A stretch of 64,000 nt of DNA from Pyricularia pennisetigena (taxonomy: Eukaryota; Ascomycota; Sordariomycetes; Magnaporthales; Pyriculariaceae). Below the pieces are notes generated by a model. The model saw only the letters and a program-made list of their open reading frames with translations. It made no database searches and was not told the origin of the DNA. Location of the stretch: NCBI RefSeq assembly GCF_004337985.1, contig NC_043744.1:3439205-3503204 (forward strand). Reading direction: 5' to 3'. The translations under genes and the position numbers were made by a program. Below are positions 22,626 to 34,120 of the stretch, piece after piece; position 1 is the first letter of the stretch, and every line of letters begins with the position of its first letter.

Positions 22626-24480
22626 ACGTCGGGTACCCCCTGCTCGGCTCCCCCCCTGTTCGGCACCCCGAAAATCTAACAACAAAATACCTACTTTTAG
22701 AAACTCATTTAAATATGAAACTATCAACGAACAAAAATATAATCGTTTTCAAGTTGTTCCGGTTTATTAACCTTTTATTCATCAGTTAAAATTTCCAAAT
22801 TTTCTATATCATTTTCCTGCAATGCAAAAATATTTTATTTATTAACCAAAAACTCGTTTGGATCCGGAATTACCCTTTTCTTTTAAACTGGTCGTATTAC
22901 CTCCAATTATGTTTCCAATATATTGATTTTTTACAGGGCCTTAACCGAAAATATATTTTTGGTTTCGAAGCTTTTTTGGATTTTTGCAAATAAAAAACGT
23001 AAAATAGCGTTGGTTTTATTGGATTGGGAAAACTTTTGCAATTAAAATCGAATATTTCGGGTCCTTTTAAGGGTTTTCCAAATAAATAAAAACGGGTCGT
23101 TAATTTTTTGGGTTGGGTTTTCCGGTATTTTATCCCTTTATAAACCGTTATTTTTATTTTTAATAATATTGGCGTTGCTATTTTTTAATAAAAAAGGGTT
23201 TAAAAATGGTTTAACCAAATTTACCGGTTGTAAACCCGTTATACGCCACCCAAATTAAATTCTTTTGCTGTAAATGCTTTAGGTTTAATCACATTATAGC
23301 AAAAAAATAAATTTCGTTTTCCAATAATTGTTAAATAGCAAAATTGGTAAATAAATCCAAATTAACGTCGATAAGCCTTTTTCAACGGTCCAAAAATTGA
23401 TAAATCTAATAGTTGGAAAACGTGTAACGAATAAAGGGGTAAATATAGGAATTAAATATTATCTTGCACATAAAAAAATATAAATTCGTCCGTTATATAT
23501 AATCCGTGGCCGTCGAAAACTAATAACCGTTTTTCAAAGGTATTAGGTTAAAAATACGGAACAAATACCTCTTTTAACTATTCGATAACCGTTTCGTTAT
23601 TTGTCCACCCGTTTTCGGTTATATAAAATTATTAATTATTAAAAAGGTTTAAATCCGTTGGAAATTATTGTTATTGTACGTTTTTTTTAAAATATAACGA
23701 AGGGAGGGAAAATAATACCCGTAACCGATATATATTCGATTATAATCGTCCAACCCCGCGTTCCGGGCTTTTTTCCCTATAACGACCGAATTCCGTTAAA
23801 ACCTAATATTAGGCCGTTAAAGTTTTTATTTTCCATTATACCGGTTTCGTTTATATTCCACCGACTTTCCGGTTTAATATCGTCAATAACGGGGTTAATA
23901 ATATAAAACCACCAAAATTTAATTATTTCCGCAATAACCCTATTAACCCGGGCGTTTTTTATTCGACGGGGCTTTTGGGTTTTGAAAATTGGATAATAAA
24001 CTAAAAAACGGGTTATTTAACGTTTTCCAAAGGTTTTTATTTTTCCGGCGGTTTTAAAAATTCGTTCGGCAAAAAAGCGTAGTTTTAATGCGTTGGCGGA
24101 AATTTTTAAATTATTTGGGTAAATACCCAATTACTTAAATGCTTTTCCCATTCTGTAGAAAGTTTTTGAAAAAGGCTTTGTATTTGTTTATAACGTTGAG
24201 AATTTTTAAATCGATATTGAAGTGTAGATTTAGGTACTGCCCATTTTCGGGAGGCTTTTGTAATTAACTCGCCATTATTAACGTTTTTAATAGCCGAAAT
24301 AAGCTGATTTTCGGTATATTGTTTTATTGGAAAACGGAGAATGAAGAACAAAAAAAAGTAAATCCAAAAGTGAAAAATTGGGCGAGATATTTATAAAGAA
24401 ATATAAAAGGTGAACGTGGCTGTACAGTTATTTTTGGGTGCCGAACAGGGGGGGGGAGCCGAGCAGGGAGTACCCGACTT
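22626..24480 (-). mobile_element. pogo/Fot1-like (Tc1-mariner superfamily) transposon, 1,855 bp, RIP-degraded
   Basis: Terminal inverted repeats of about 44 bp (left starts ACGTCGGGTACCCCCTGCTC, right reads back AAGTCGGGTACTCCCTGCTC) are flanked by TA at 22624-22625 and 24481-24482. Length and TA duplication match the Fot1/Pot2 type of fungal elements. Confidence 0.88.
22700..24351 (-). pseudogene. Degraded pogo/Fot1-type DDE transposase
   Basis: The N terminus, about 24351-24106, is open: KQYTENQLISAIKNVNNGEL and KWAVPKSTLQYRFKN are the helix-turn-helix of pogo-type transposases. Farther along (about 23830-23470, minus strand) DDE landmarks appear in broken frames: KKPGTRGWT, IEYISVTGIIFPPFVIF, NGWTNNE, LLVFDGHG followed by ITDEF. 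Stops replace codons expected to be CAA, CAG or TGG, as RIP would do. No functional product is possible. Confidence 0.8.
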
Positions 24481-25555
24481 TACTGTTTTTTTCGATATTT
24501 TGTCGATTGTCGATTTCTTTTATATCATGTTTGTTTTTCGACCAAATCTAATCATTTGTGCACGTGGAAGGTCGTATACGTATATATACCGTTATACTGA
24601 ATTTTGGTATATGTACCGTATTACATACACAATAATGTAAACGGATAGGTAAATTATATATATTTTTATATAATTTACAATCGAAACGCTTTTCTATTTT
24701 TACCAATTTTAACAATCCTAAATTCAAAATTTTAGGGATTGAATTAAGTATATAAGCAAACGTCCACGTAAAACCCGAACTATAATCCCCGCTTTTATTG
24801 TTTTTTTATACAAAAGAAAGGCTCAATTTGTGTTATTTGTCGATTCTTTGCTTTGTTTAATTGAATAAAATTTACAAAGAAAAGTTAAATAACCTTTAGT
24901 CAAAAATCTATAGAAGAATGGGTATATTAAGATTCTTTTTGATGCTACCAATATTTGCGTAGATCATTCATTTTTTGAACAAGTCATTAATTATTATAAA
25001 AATATCAATAAATTTCTGTTTTAGACGATAATTGCATACACTTTGTAGTTCTAAATCCGTTAAATTATAAATATCATAATCTAGATTTCAACTAATATTG
25101 TATACCATTTTTGAAAATAATAATTCAATATAACGAAACATTACAAATTTTACTTGATATTTAAATATTTTTCCAAATAAATTTATTACAAAAACGCGGG
25201 CTTTGGCAAAAGAATGACCAAATTCCAATTAATCCAACGCAGGTTATTTCATATTTTTATGATTTCTATTTGGGTTTGTCTTCGAATATTCAATTATATG
25301 CTGTGGTTATACTATTTTACTTTTGCTATTATAATGCGAATATAATATATGTACCCGCTATAAACGGCGAAATACGACAAAATATCGTTGGTGGTACCGC
25401 CATGAACGGCGAAATGCGACAAATTGTCCTTAGACTAGAACGAGCGCGATATTTTCGGCCAATGCAATTGGTCGAAAAGCCCTGTGGCTGAAAGGTACAT
25501 GGAGCGCTCGGTCCCCACTGCCAAGCAGGGGGGTCTAGGCTGAGCACTGAGACTA

Positions 25556-25934
25556 GGGTTAGGATACGTGATTGGTTTTTGTTTATGTGACTGACCTGCC
25601 GGCCTACTGAGCCTAACGGCCAATTGTGTTTATATATGCACAAAAAATCTGTAACCAAAGGGATTCAAACTCACGTATTTCAAAAACATAAATATCATGT
25701 AAATTATGGCGTGTACATTATACTCTTTAGTTAGATTATTTATTACATACTTGTGTGTTGTGAAAACTCTGAACCAAGACGTAATATATTAAGTTTTGTA
25801 TCTATCAACGCTTATGCGTTTTATTTATTGATGATTTATTTAATACAGTGTGAGTAATAGAACTAGCCTGTGCTAGCCCTTAGAAGAAAATGCGAGCTGG
25901 TTAATGAACTAGCCCTGCGGTAGCCATATTTACA
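25556..25934 (-). repeat. Truncated LTR, same family as 26307-26971
   Basis: Read on the minus strand from 25934 it starts TGTAAATATGGCTACCGCAGG and follows the 660-bp LTR through its tRNA-like part and the GGCCGTTAGGCTC block, then ends at the transposon boundary 25555. More diverged than the two other copies. Confidence 0.7.
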
Positions 25935-26306
25935 GTACTAATATATATTATTTGCAGTTAAAAATGAATGTATATATTGCTAATCACGTATCTAGGTAAT
26001 TGCAACAAATCGTTGAGTTCACCATCAAATAGCCTTGTAAAAGAAATACATTTAAAGGCCGGATAGCGTATACCTAACTTCTCATAGAGTTCCGCTACTT
26101 ACAAAATATATGGCGAATACGCGTAGTAAATAATTGCTTTTTTTGAAGGGAATATCCGTAGGATAAAAACGCTTGTATTCATACAACGCGTTGGGCTCTT
26201 AACGTTGGAAAATTTGTACCTTGTAACAAAATATTAAATTCCAAATATATTACGTTTCGAAATATGTAAGGATGGATAAAACGGGGTGTGATTCCGGGAA
26301 TACAAT
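25935..26306. other. AT-rich spacer between LTR copies
   Basis: No ORF or repeat match found within the window. Confidence 0.5.
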
Positions 26307-26971
26307 TGTGAACATGGCTAACGCAGGGCTAATTATATTAGCTACCCTGCATTATCTTATAATGGCTAGCACGGGCTATTCTATTAGTTGCCCTGCATCG
26401 AATAAATAAATAAATAACAAATAAAACGTATACGCGTTTGTTATAGACACAAAGCTTTATATATCACGTCTTTGTTCATAGTTTTAACAATAAAACAAAT
26501 ACGTCATATATAATCTAGCTTAGTGGTATAATGCACGTACCATAATGTATATTATATATACGTTGCTGAAGTGCGTGGGTTCGTATCCCGTTGTAGTCGC
26601 AGATTTTCTGTGCATGCATAAGCATAATAGGCCGTTAGGCTCAATGGGCCGTTAAACTCAATAGGTCGGCAGGTCAATCACATGAATAAGGGCAAATCAT
26701 ATGATTTGACCCCGTATTCCGGACATCCGGATCGAAGATCTGCACCTACGGATTCGAACACGTAATTGACAATTTAGCCTTAGATTTATCACTTTCCATA
26801 AGCTTCATCGATTTAACGATTTAACGAACCGATTGTGCAACAACAATATATTATCTCTATTACCCGTGAGCAGACGGTTATCCGCCATTTTAAGGTTCCA
26901 TTAGGCTTATACGTGATCCACTTTTCCCCGCGTTCAAGATTAAGCTTATTCTATCTCGTAACCTCCTCACA
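26307..26971 (+). repeat. LTR (665 bp) abutting the 5' side of copia copy 1
   Basis: Starts TGTGAACATGGCTA and ends GTAACCTCCTCACA, so it has TG...CA ends. Near-identical to 31649-32307. Inside is a tRNA-like part: A box TAGCTTAGTGG and B box GGGTTCG(A/T)ATCCC. Flanking 5-mers differ (ACAAT left, TGCAT right) and the right flank falls directly within copia gag sequence, so the locus was probably rearranged, for example by recombination between two solo LTRs. Confidence 0.8.
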
Positions 26972-27071
26972 TGCATAGTATTCCAGCCCCGTAACGGCTT
27001 ATAAAACCCTAGGAAATAACTGTTCCGTTGCACCCGAAATTAATCGAGATTCGTTATATCGGGAATTCCAC

Positions 27072-27383
27072 GTGTTAAACTTTTCGATATTTAAAGGTTC
27101 GATACCTAAATTTAACAACCGTTTTAACTCACTGCTAGTTAAATTAACGAATGCTAATTTGCAAATTAACCCCGTAAATATACGAAACCAGTACCTACGG
27201 GCCCTGGAGGGAAAATTTCCTATTTGGACCGAACGCCAACGCAATACCCAACGGGCCCTGCAAGCTATAGGCCAAAATTCGGAAAAGTTAAATTTGCAAT
27301 ATTTTATGGCGGACTGTATATCCGAAAATTGGATTTCAGGCTTTATAACGGCTAAAGCCGCTAATTATAGATTTAAAGGTTGA
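27072..27383 (+). pseudogene. copia copy 1 gag fragment
   Basis: An open stretch of 103 codons. It has LVKLTNANLQINPVNIRNQY and WTERQRNTQRALQAIGQN, and is repeated in copies 2 (about 52500-52791, minus) and 3 (63564-63899, plus). Confidence 0.75.
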
Positions 27384-27739
27384 AAATCGGGTAAAAAACA
27401 CTAACAAAAGGCGTTAAAAAGGAAAATAATGGGCAGGAGATCACCTTTAAATCACGAAAAAAGGTAATAAAAACTTTAATTCGGATTTTGCTATTGCGAA
27501 AAATACTAAATCGTCCAATTCCAGCGAATTAACCGCTGGAACGTCCATAATTTCCATGGATTTCGAATTATTTACGGGTTCGATTCCAGGTAACGTTAAC
27601 GAATGGGCAGCGTATAACGCCCTGGAACAGGAGGTTAATTCGCTATCAGCGGAATTATAAAATTACGTTCGGATTCGGATTCGGAAACCGATACTGGTAA
27701 AACGCTTAAACCACAGGTTTTATCAACTAATTTTAGGGT

Positions 27740-29250
27740 TAAAACGAAAGCTGGACGCCGCGTAAAATGGGTATTTGAGCCTTGGGAATTAGGTTACTTT
27801 ATCCTGTACGATATAGGTAACACGCTTTATGATTTTGCAAATAAGCAATTTTTTACCGATTACACCCCCGGTTTTACCGTTAAATTCGGTACAGTAGGTG
27901 GCCCTATTAGGTTTCTAAGCAGCGGAATTGTAAAAATACAGGTCCGTTACGGCCAAAAGGCTAACGAATTCAAAAAGGTTACGTTAAATAATATTTTATA
28001 TATCCCTTCGTTTCGAATAAATATCGTTAATGGCTTTATATATTATAATAAGAGGGGCGTACTAGTAAATAATACCTCGTACAAAAAGGATCGTAGAACG
28101 TGGGGACGCCTAAATACCAATAAATATTCGTTTTATTTGCAGGTTAAAGGGTGCGATATGCTAGTTCGAAACACGCCAAAAATTTCGAATTACGCTTATA
28201 TAATAGGTAAATATAGCACCGTCTTTAGCATAGCCTTACAGGGGCCTACGAAAGGCTATATATCCCCGTTGGAAGTAAAACTAAATAATATAAACCCTGA
28301 AAAAGATTATAAAATTTACACCGATTCGGAACTGGTAAAAAATACGGTAACGGAAAAGCTAAATCCGAAACAAAATACGGAAATAGCCGTAAATTCACCT
28401 GTATCTGGAAATTGAGCGGTAAAAACCCTGAAAATGCATATAAAATTGGGCCCGGAAGCCCAGCAAGCCGCTAAATAACCCTTTTATACAGCCTAATATG
28501 GGAAGGACTATTTCCGAAAAAAGGGTTTCCCACACAAAAAGTCCGTTGTTAAAACCTCCTGTATTATCGGATTTAAAGCAGGCCCCTGTAAATTACCTTT
28601 TTTTAGGGTTAAAACGAATTACGGACGGTTGTTCAACCCCTGGAGGAAACGGAATTACAGGCGATTGTAGCGAAATCCAGGCCCAAAAGGCCCTGTTATA
28701 GCAGAGGCGTTTAGGGTATATAGGGTTATTATTAGTAAAAAACCGCTAAAGATATAAAAAGTCTACCTAATTTCGATAAAATTAGGGCAATTATTTATGT
28801 TATTTGCGTTAAGGCTGTTTTTATTAAGCGTACAAATAAAATTGCACTTTTTACACCTTTCAATATTTTCGATTTTATAAAAGCTAATACAATAACTTTT
28901 AAATTTAATCCTTACAATAAAAAGCCCGTATTTTTGTTATTAATGGACCGAAAATCACGTTTTCGGTGGTCGATCCCACTAAAAAATAAAGCCGGACCTA
29001 CGGTTTTCATAGTTATTAAAGGTTTTTTTAGGGGTTTAAAAACTAGGGACGGGCGTTACCCCCTAACTTTCATTTCGATAGGGGGTACGAAATTAATATA
29101 AACCTTTAAAATTGGTTTACAAATAAAAATGTTGATTTTAATATTTCAAATCCACATAACCACGGCCAAAATGGATTAACGGAACGGTCCGTTAGGGTCA
29201 TTTTGGATAAGTTTCGGTTTACTATTATAACGCCGGGTTTACCATTATAT
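27740..29250 (+). pseudogene. copia copy 1 protease/integrase remnant
   Basis: Near 27.8-28.0 kb the broken frame gives LYDIGNTLYDF and LNNILYIPSFRINIV, the copia protease-to-integrase linker pattern. Near 28.9 kb KPVFLLLMDRKSRFRWSIPL is the start of an integrase core. Interrupted by stops and frameshifts. Confidence 0.65.
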
Positions 29251-30093
29251 TTATAACATTATTTATTATTCATCGTAATTAATTTAATTAACCGTACAGC
29301 GGTAATTAATAGGGATTTAACACCCTACGAAGAATTGTATTCCGAATTCGAACCTGGATTACCGTATAAACCCAGTTTAGGGCAGTTTTTCCTGTTATTG
29401 GTACTGTATAATAAGCTATTATACCGTAGTAAAAACGCCAAAAATTTAATAAATTGGTTCCCCACACCGAAACGGTAAAACCTTTGGCCCATTTATCAAA
29501 TCTTACAGCGTTGGTTTACGCACCCGCGAAACGGGCCGTATGTAAAACTTTTACCGTAAAAATTATGAAGGGTATAACCACTGAAATTCTGGTTATTCCA
29601 GGGGAAACGCTACAGATTTTAAAAGGGGAAAATACAAATTTAAAGGGGGATTTTAATTTTAAACCTGAAAACGAAATTAATAGCGTTCCAGCGGATAATT
29701 ATCCTTTTGAAAACCCTGAAAAAAAGGGTATTTACCACCTGTTATAGGGTATTTACCACCGATTATATTGTAGTTACCACCCGTTTTAAGGCATTTAAAC
29801 TTTGTAAATACAGTGCCCGCCAGGTTTATACAACCTATTGTTCGCCCCTTCAAGCCTATAACGGTAGCGGTACCTAATCCAATACCTAAAACAACGGAAA
29901 TTCCGGTGTTTTTAGCACCTAAAATACAAAATATGGAGTTAAATTCGCAATTCGTAATCCCAAATCTAATAGATATAAATTACGTACATTATTTTTATTT
30001 TTAAACCAAAAAAGAAATCAAAAAAAGCCCACTAAAGACGGTGAACCAAATAGCTACCAATAGGCTTTAAATAGCTTTGAAAATGCTAAATGG

Positions 30094-30800
30094 TTGATTG
30101 TTTTAACGTTTAAATTCGACTATACAGTTACTGCAAAAACCTTCCGTTTTATCCCTAAGATTAAAGTGCCTACAGGCCGTGAACTCGTTTTTACCCGGCC
30201 GTTATTTAAATTAAAAAGACATGAAAATAACAAACTCATAAAGTATAAAATTAAACTTGTTATTAAGGGTTTTTTACAGGTCGAAAACCTAAATTATATC
30301 GAAATCTTTGCTAATATTAATATACCACCTACCTGGCGTATATTTTTAATTATAGCTGATGCACAAAATTGGGAAATAAAACAAATCAATTTTATCGGTG
30401 CGTTTTTAAATAATGATTTTACCGACGTAAATATATATTTACAACTTCGAAACGGTTGAACGATTGGGCCAAGATTGATAACCTTACTATCGCTAAAAGT
30501 TTAGTGGAAATGGGTTATAATCCGAAAGAATTGCAGGTTATACTGTTGGAAAAGGCCTTATACGGTTTGAAACAGGGTCCAAAAAAATGGTAAAACAAAT
30601 TTAAAACCCTATTTTTTGAAAATGGTTTTAAGCCGTTAATCTTTAATCCCGCTGTTTTTTATAACGTTAAATCCAAACATTTTATCGTTATTTTTGTAAA
30701 CGATTACCTGCTAATAGGTCCTAAAATGCAATATATTTAGAATTTCAAAACGCGTTTTAATAAGGTATACGCGTTGGAAAACAGGGGCCCTACGGCCTAA
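30094..30800 (+). pseudogene. copia copy 1 reverse transcriptase remnant
   Basis: An open segment to 30459 shows YKIKLVIKGFLQ, PTWRIFLIIADAQNWEIKQI and GAFLN, the N-terminal RVT_2 motifs. LYGLKQGPKKW follows near 30550, after a stop. Confidence 0.85.
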
Positions 30801-31200
30801 TCTTTAGGGGTTTAAATCAAAAAGGATACGTGTAAGCGCCTATTCTGGTTTTATTAGAGTTAATATATACAGGAAATATTCGCAACTTTCGGATTAGTTA
30901 ATTGTAAACCTATATTTATTCCTTTAAAACCGGGTGTGCTAAAATATAGCGGGGGTAAGCCCGTAAATGCTTTAAAAATTGAATTATTATAGCGTATTAT
31001 TGGTACCCTTATGTATTTAGTATTACTAACGCGCCCGGATATCGGTTTTGCGGTTTAATAGTGCTAACGTTTTTCAACAAAAATTACTACAATCCATTTA
31101 ACGGCAATTAAAAACCTATTACGTTATTTAGCGGGTATTAAATCCTTACTTATTTATTACGGAAATAGAATAATTAAAGCCGAGTTACCACCCAATTTTT

Positions 31201-31653
31201 TTGATAAAAGGTTTTAAAGGCCTTAAATTATTGGGCTTTAGTGATAGCGATTTTGCGGGGGTTAAAAAAAATTCAAAATCCATTTATGGATATTTGTATA
31301 CCTTATTTGGGAGCCCTATAACTTGGAAGTGCAAAAAAGTTAATATTATAACTTTAAACATTCCAAAAGCAGAAACCGATGCGTTAACGGAAGCCTTACG
31401 TAAAATACAATGGTTTCAAAGCTTATTTATAAAAGGTGGACTATTTATAAACGGCCCTATTGCAATATTTGGAAATAATACAGGCTTTATAATTAACGCA
31501 TATAATCTTACGCACCTCCAACGTATTAAATATACGTTATTTAAGTTTTATTTCATACGGGAATTGATTACAAAAGGCTTAATAACTTTAAAATACCTGG
31601 AATCAAAACAAATGCCCGCTAATAACCTGACAAAACCCCTAACGTTTGTGTGA
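31201..31653 (+). pseudogene. copia copy 1 RNase H domain
   Basis: LGFSDSDFAGVKKNSKSIYG, SPITWKCKKVN, then the KAETDALTEAL block and LESKQMPANNLTKPLT match the copia RNase H. The last codons run into the inserted LTR at 31649. Confidence 0.85.
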
Positions 31654-32307
31654 ACATGGCTAGCACAGGGTTAATTATATTAGCTACCCTGCATCATTTT
31701 ATAACGGCTAGCACGGGCTAATTTTATTAGTTACCCTGCATCGAATAAATAAATAAATAACAAATAAAACGTATACGCGTTTATATATACAAAGCTTTAT
31801 ATATCACGTCTTTGTTCATAGTTTCAACAACAAAACAAATACGTCATATTTAATTTAGCTTAGTGGTATAATGCACGTACCATAATTTATATCATATATA
31901 CGTTGAAGTGCGTGGGTTCGAATCCCGTTGTGGTCGCAGATTTTCTGTGCATGCATAAGCACAATAGGCCGTTAGGCTCAATGGGCCGTTAGGCTCAATA
32001 GGTCGGCAGGTTAGTCACATGAATAAGGCCAAATCATGTGACGTGACCCCGCATTCCGGACATCCGGATCGAAAATCTGCACCTACGGATTCGAACACGT
32101 AATTCATAACTTAGCCTTAGATTCATCACCTTCATAACCTTCATCGATTCAACGATTCAACGAATCGATTGTGCAACAACAATATATTATCTCTATTACC
32201 CGCTAGCAGACGGTTATTTGCCATTTCAACGTTCCATCAGCCTTATACGTGATCCACTTTTCCCCGCGTTCAAGATTAAGCTTATTCTATCTCGTAACCT
32301 CCTCACA
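31649..32307 (+). repeat. Solo LTR (659 bp) inserted in copia copy 1
   Basis: TGTGAACATGG...CCTCACA, flanked by GTTTG at 31644-31648 and 32308-32312. Joining the flanks restores a copia tail matching copy 2. TG...CA ends and a 5-bp duplication identify an LTR retrotransposon whose body is not in this window. Confidence 0.9.
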
Positions 32308-32535
32308 GTTTGCAATTTACAAAATCATTTTAAAACTTATAGGGTTTAAACCTTTGAAAATTTAGTTTTTACTTATTAAATTTTATAGCATTGTTTAATT
32401 GATTCGTTTGTGAATTACCCATTAAATTTCCTTTATTTGCAAATATTGGATTTTTATTAGCCCAATACCGGCCGTATTACCCGAATCTACTTTGTACAGG
32501 TTAATTAATAGACAATTTATACCGCCGTTGTATTT

Positions 32536-32692
32536 TGTTAATTATATGCGTTATTTAGCATGTAATGGGCCCACCTTTATTTGTATATAAGCCACAAAAG
32601 ATAATGCCGAAATGGGGCTGTTGGGGCTGTCGGATTTTCTATTATATTTTTGTGTATATGTTGCAGGAGTTGCGATTTGAAGTCAGCGAATG
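32536..32692 (+). mobile_element. Left arm (outer part) of long-inverted-repeat element
   Basis: Starts TGTTAATTATATGCGTTATT and is the reverse complement of 47430-47565. The rest of the element continues at 46498 after the 13.8-kb insertion. Confidence 0.8.
32684..32692 (+). repeat. 9-bp target site duplication, left
   Basis: CAGCGAATG here and TAGCGAATG at 46489-46497. The single difference is C versus T. The uninterrupted site in the paired arm (around 47429) and at 54523 reads TTAGCGAAT on the minus strand. Confidence 0.8.
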
Positions 32693-33229
32693 TAGTCTCA
32701 GTGCTCAGACTAGACCCCCCTGCTTCGCAGTGGGGACCGAGCGCTCCATGTACCTTTCAGCCACATGGCTTTTCGACCAATTACATTGGTCGAAAAAATC
32801 GCGCTCGTTCTAATTTAAAAACAATTTATCGCATTTCGCCGTTTATAGCGGTACCACTAACAAAACACCCAATGCTGCGATATCGCCAACCACTATTCCC
32901 CCCGACACACAAAAAAATAAAAAATTTCTACCATTATACTATATATTTACGCATATTAATTTTTATTCGATATATTATTAAACCAAATAAAACCCGAATC
33001 CAATAATAGAAAACACATTTCCAATAATATTAATAAATACACCCGAAAAAATATTCCCATCCGCGTAACCTGTAATTTAATATTTTACGTCCGATTTAAC
33101 CCTATTACCTCCATCGATATTGCAATTATTTTCGTTTTTATCGTTATCCCAATTATTATCGCCCAATCGTATATTCGAAAATAAATGGGAATTTAAGCTT
33201 TTTTTAATCGATTAAAAGCAATTACCGAG

Positions 33230-34080
33230 GGAATCCGAATCCGAAACGGAAATAAACCCTAAAACCAAATTTATTCGCGATATTACCAAATTTTGGCGTA
33301 ACCGTTACCGACGCACCAATTTTACGCAATTTATCCACGTTTGGGTAATAGCGGCAAATTTTCACGAAATTACCCGATTTACCCCATCGCGAATACTTTT
33401 TTTTAAAAAAGCATTACGAAACCCTTAAATCCGAAAACGTTTACGCGTTAATAGGGTCGAATACCGTTTTAATAATAAATTTCCTGCGTTTATCGAAACC
33501 GACTTTTTGCGCAGGGAATTGCAGCAATTAATATAATATTTACGCTTTTTTAACCGGTTCGAACCTACAGATTTCCAATTTTCGGGAATAAAAGATTGTT
33601 CCGCTAAAAACATAAGCGATATAAATTGGTTTAAATAAATATTCGACACATCCACCCAGGAAATCCCGTCCAAAACGCCAATATTATATAAATTTATATT
33701 TTTACTATTATTATATTCCCGGGGCCACCGCCCGTTTTATCCATTATTACAAATTTCGAACGTAATATACCTGGAACTAAATACCTTTTTAAAAACCACA
33801 AACCCCCCAACGTTAAAGGATTAACGCGTTATATTAATATTGGCGATTTTAACCTATGGATATTCCCCCCAAAAAAACAATTATTTGCTACGCGCATTCG
33901 CATTATATTTTATAAATAATGGAATTCCACGACGTATTGTAAATATATTATCCGGGTTTGGAATATATTTATTTTATAAAACTATTAAACGGTAAACCCA
34001 ATAATTTGTCGCCGTTACCCGAATACGTTATTAACAATATCTATATTTATATTTAGCTTTTACCGCAAACAGCAATAATA

Positions 34081-34120
<40 letters not shown>

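Larger units (their letters stand above)
22346..25555 (-). mobile_element. Non-autonomous derivative of the 13.8-kb element, interrupted by a pogo-like element
   Basis: The left end TAGTCTCAGGGCTCATCCCT and an inner block (22407-22446: ATTTGTCGATTTTCGCCGTT and on) match the reverse complement of the right end of the 32693-46488 element. The right end matches the reverse complement of its left end, including GGACCGAGCGCTCCATGTACC read on the minus strand and GAGCACTGAGACTA. It is therefore in the opposite orientation. Without the nested 1,855-bp insertion it is about 1,355 bp and has no coding remnant I recognise. Flanks (GGCCAACCC on the left, GGGTTAGGA on the right) do not form a target duplication. 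Confidence 0.7.
26972..32535 (+). mobile_element. Ty1/copia retrotransposon, copy 1 (5'-truncated, RIP-degraded)
   Basis: Order of remnants: gag (27.0-27.4 kb), protease-like and pre-integrase (27.7-28.1), integrase core (28.8-29.2), reverse transcriptase (30.1-30.8), RNase H (31.2-31.64). PR-INT-RT-RH is the copia order. A solo LTR of another family sits at 31649-32307, and the tail resumes at 32308. No LTRs of its own could be identified. Many in-frame TAA/TAG. Confidence 0.85.

Noticed and set aside
26307..32307. The two 660-bp LTRs as the LTR pair of copia copy 1
   Set aside because: The right copy has its own 5-bp duplication (GTTTG) inside the copia tail, and copy 2 continues past this point, so it is a solo insertion.
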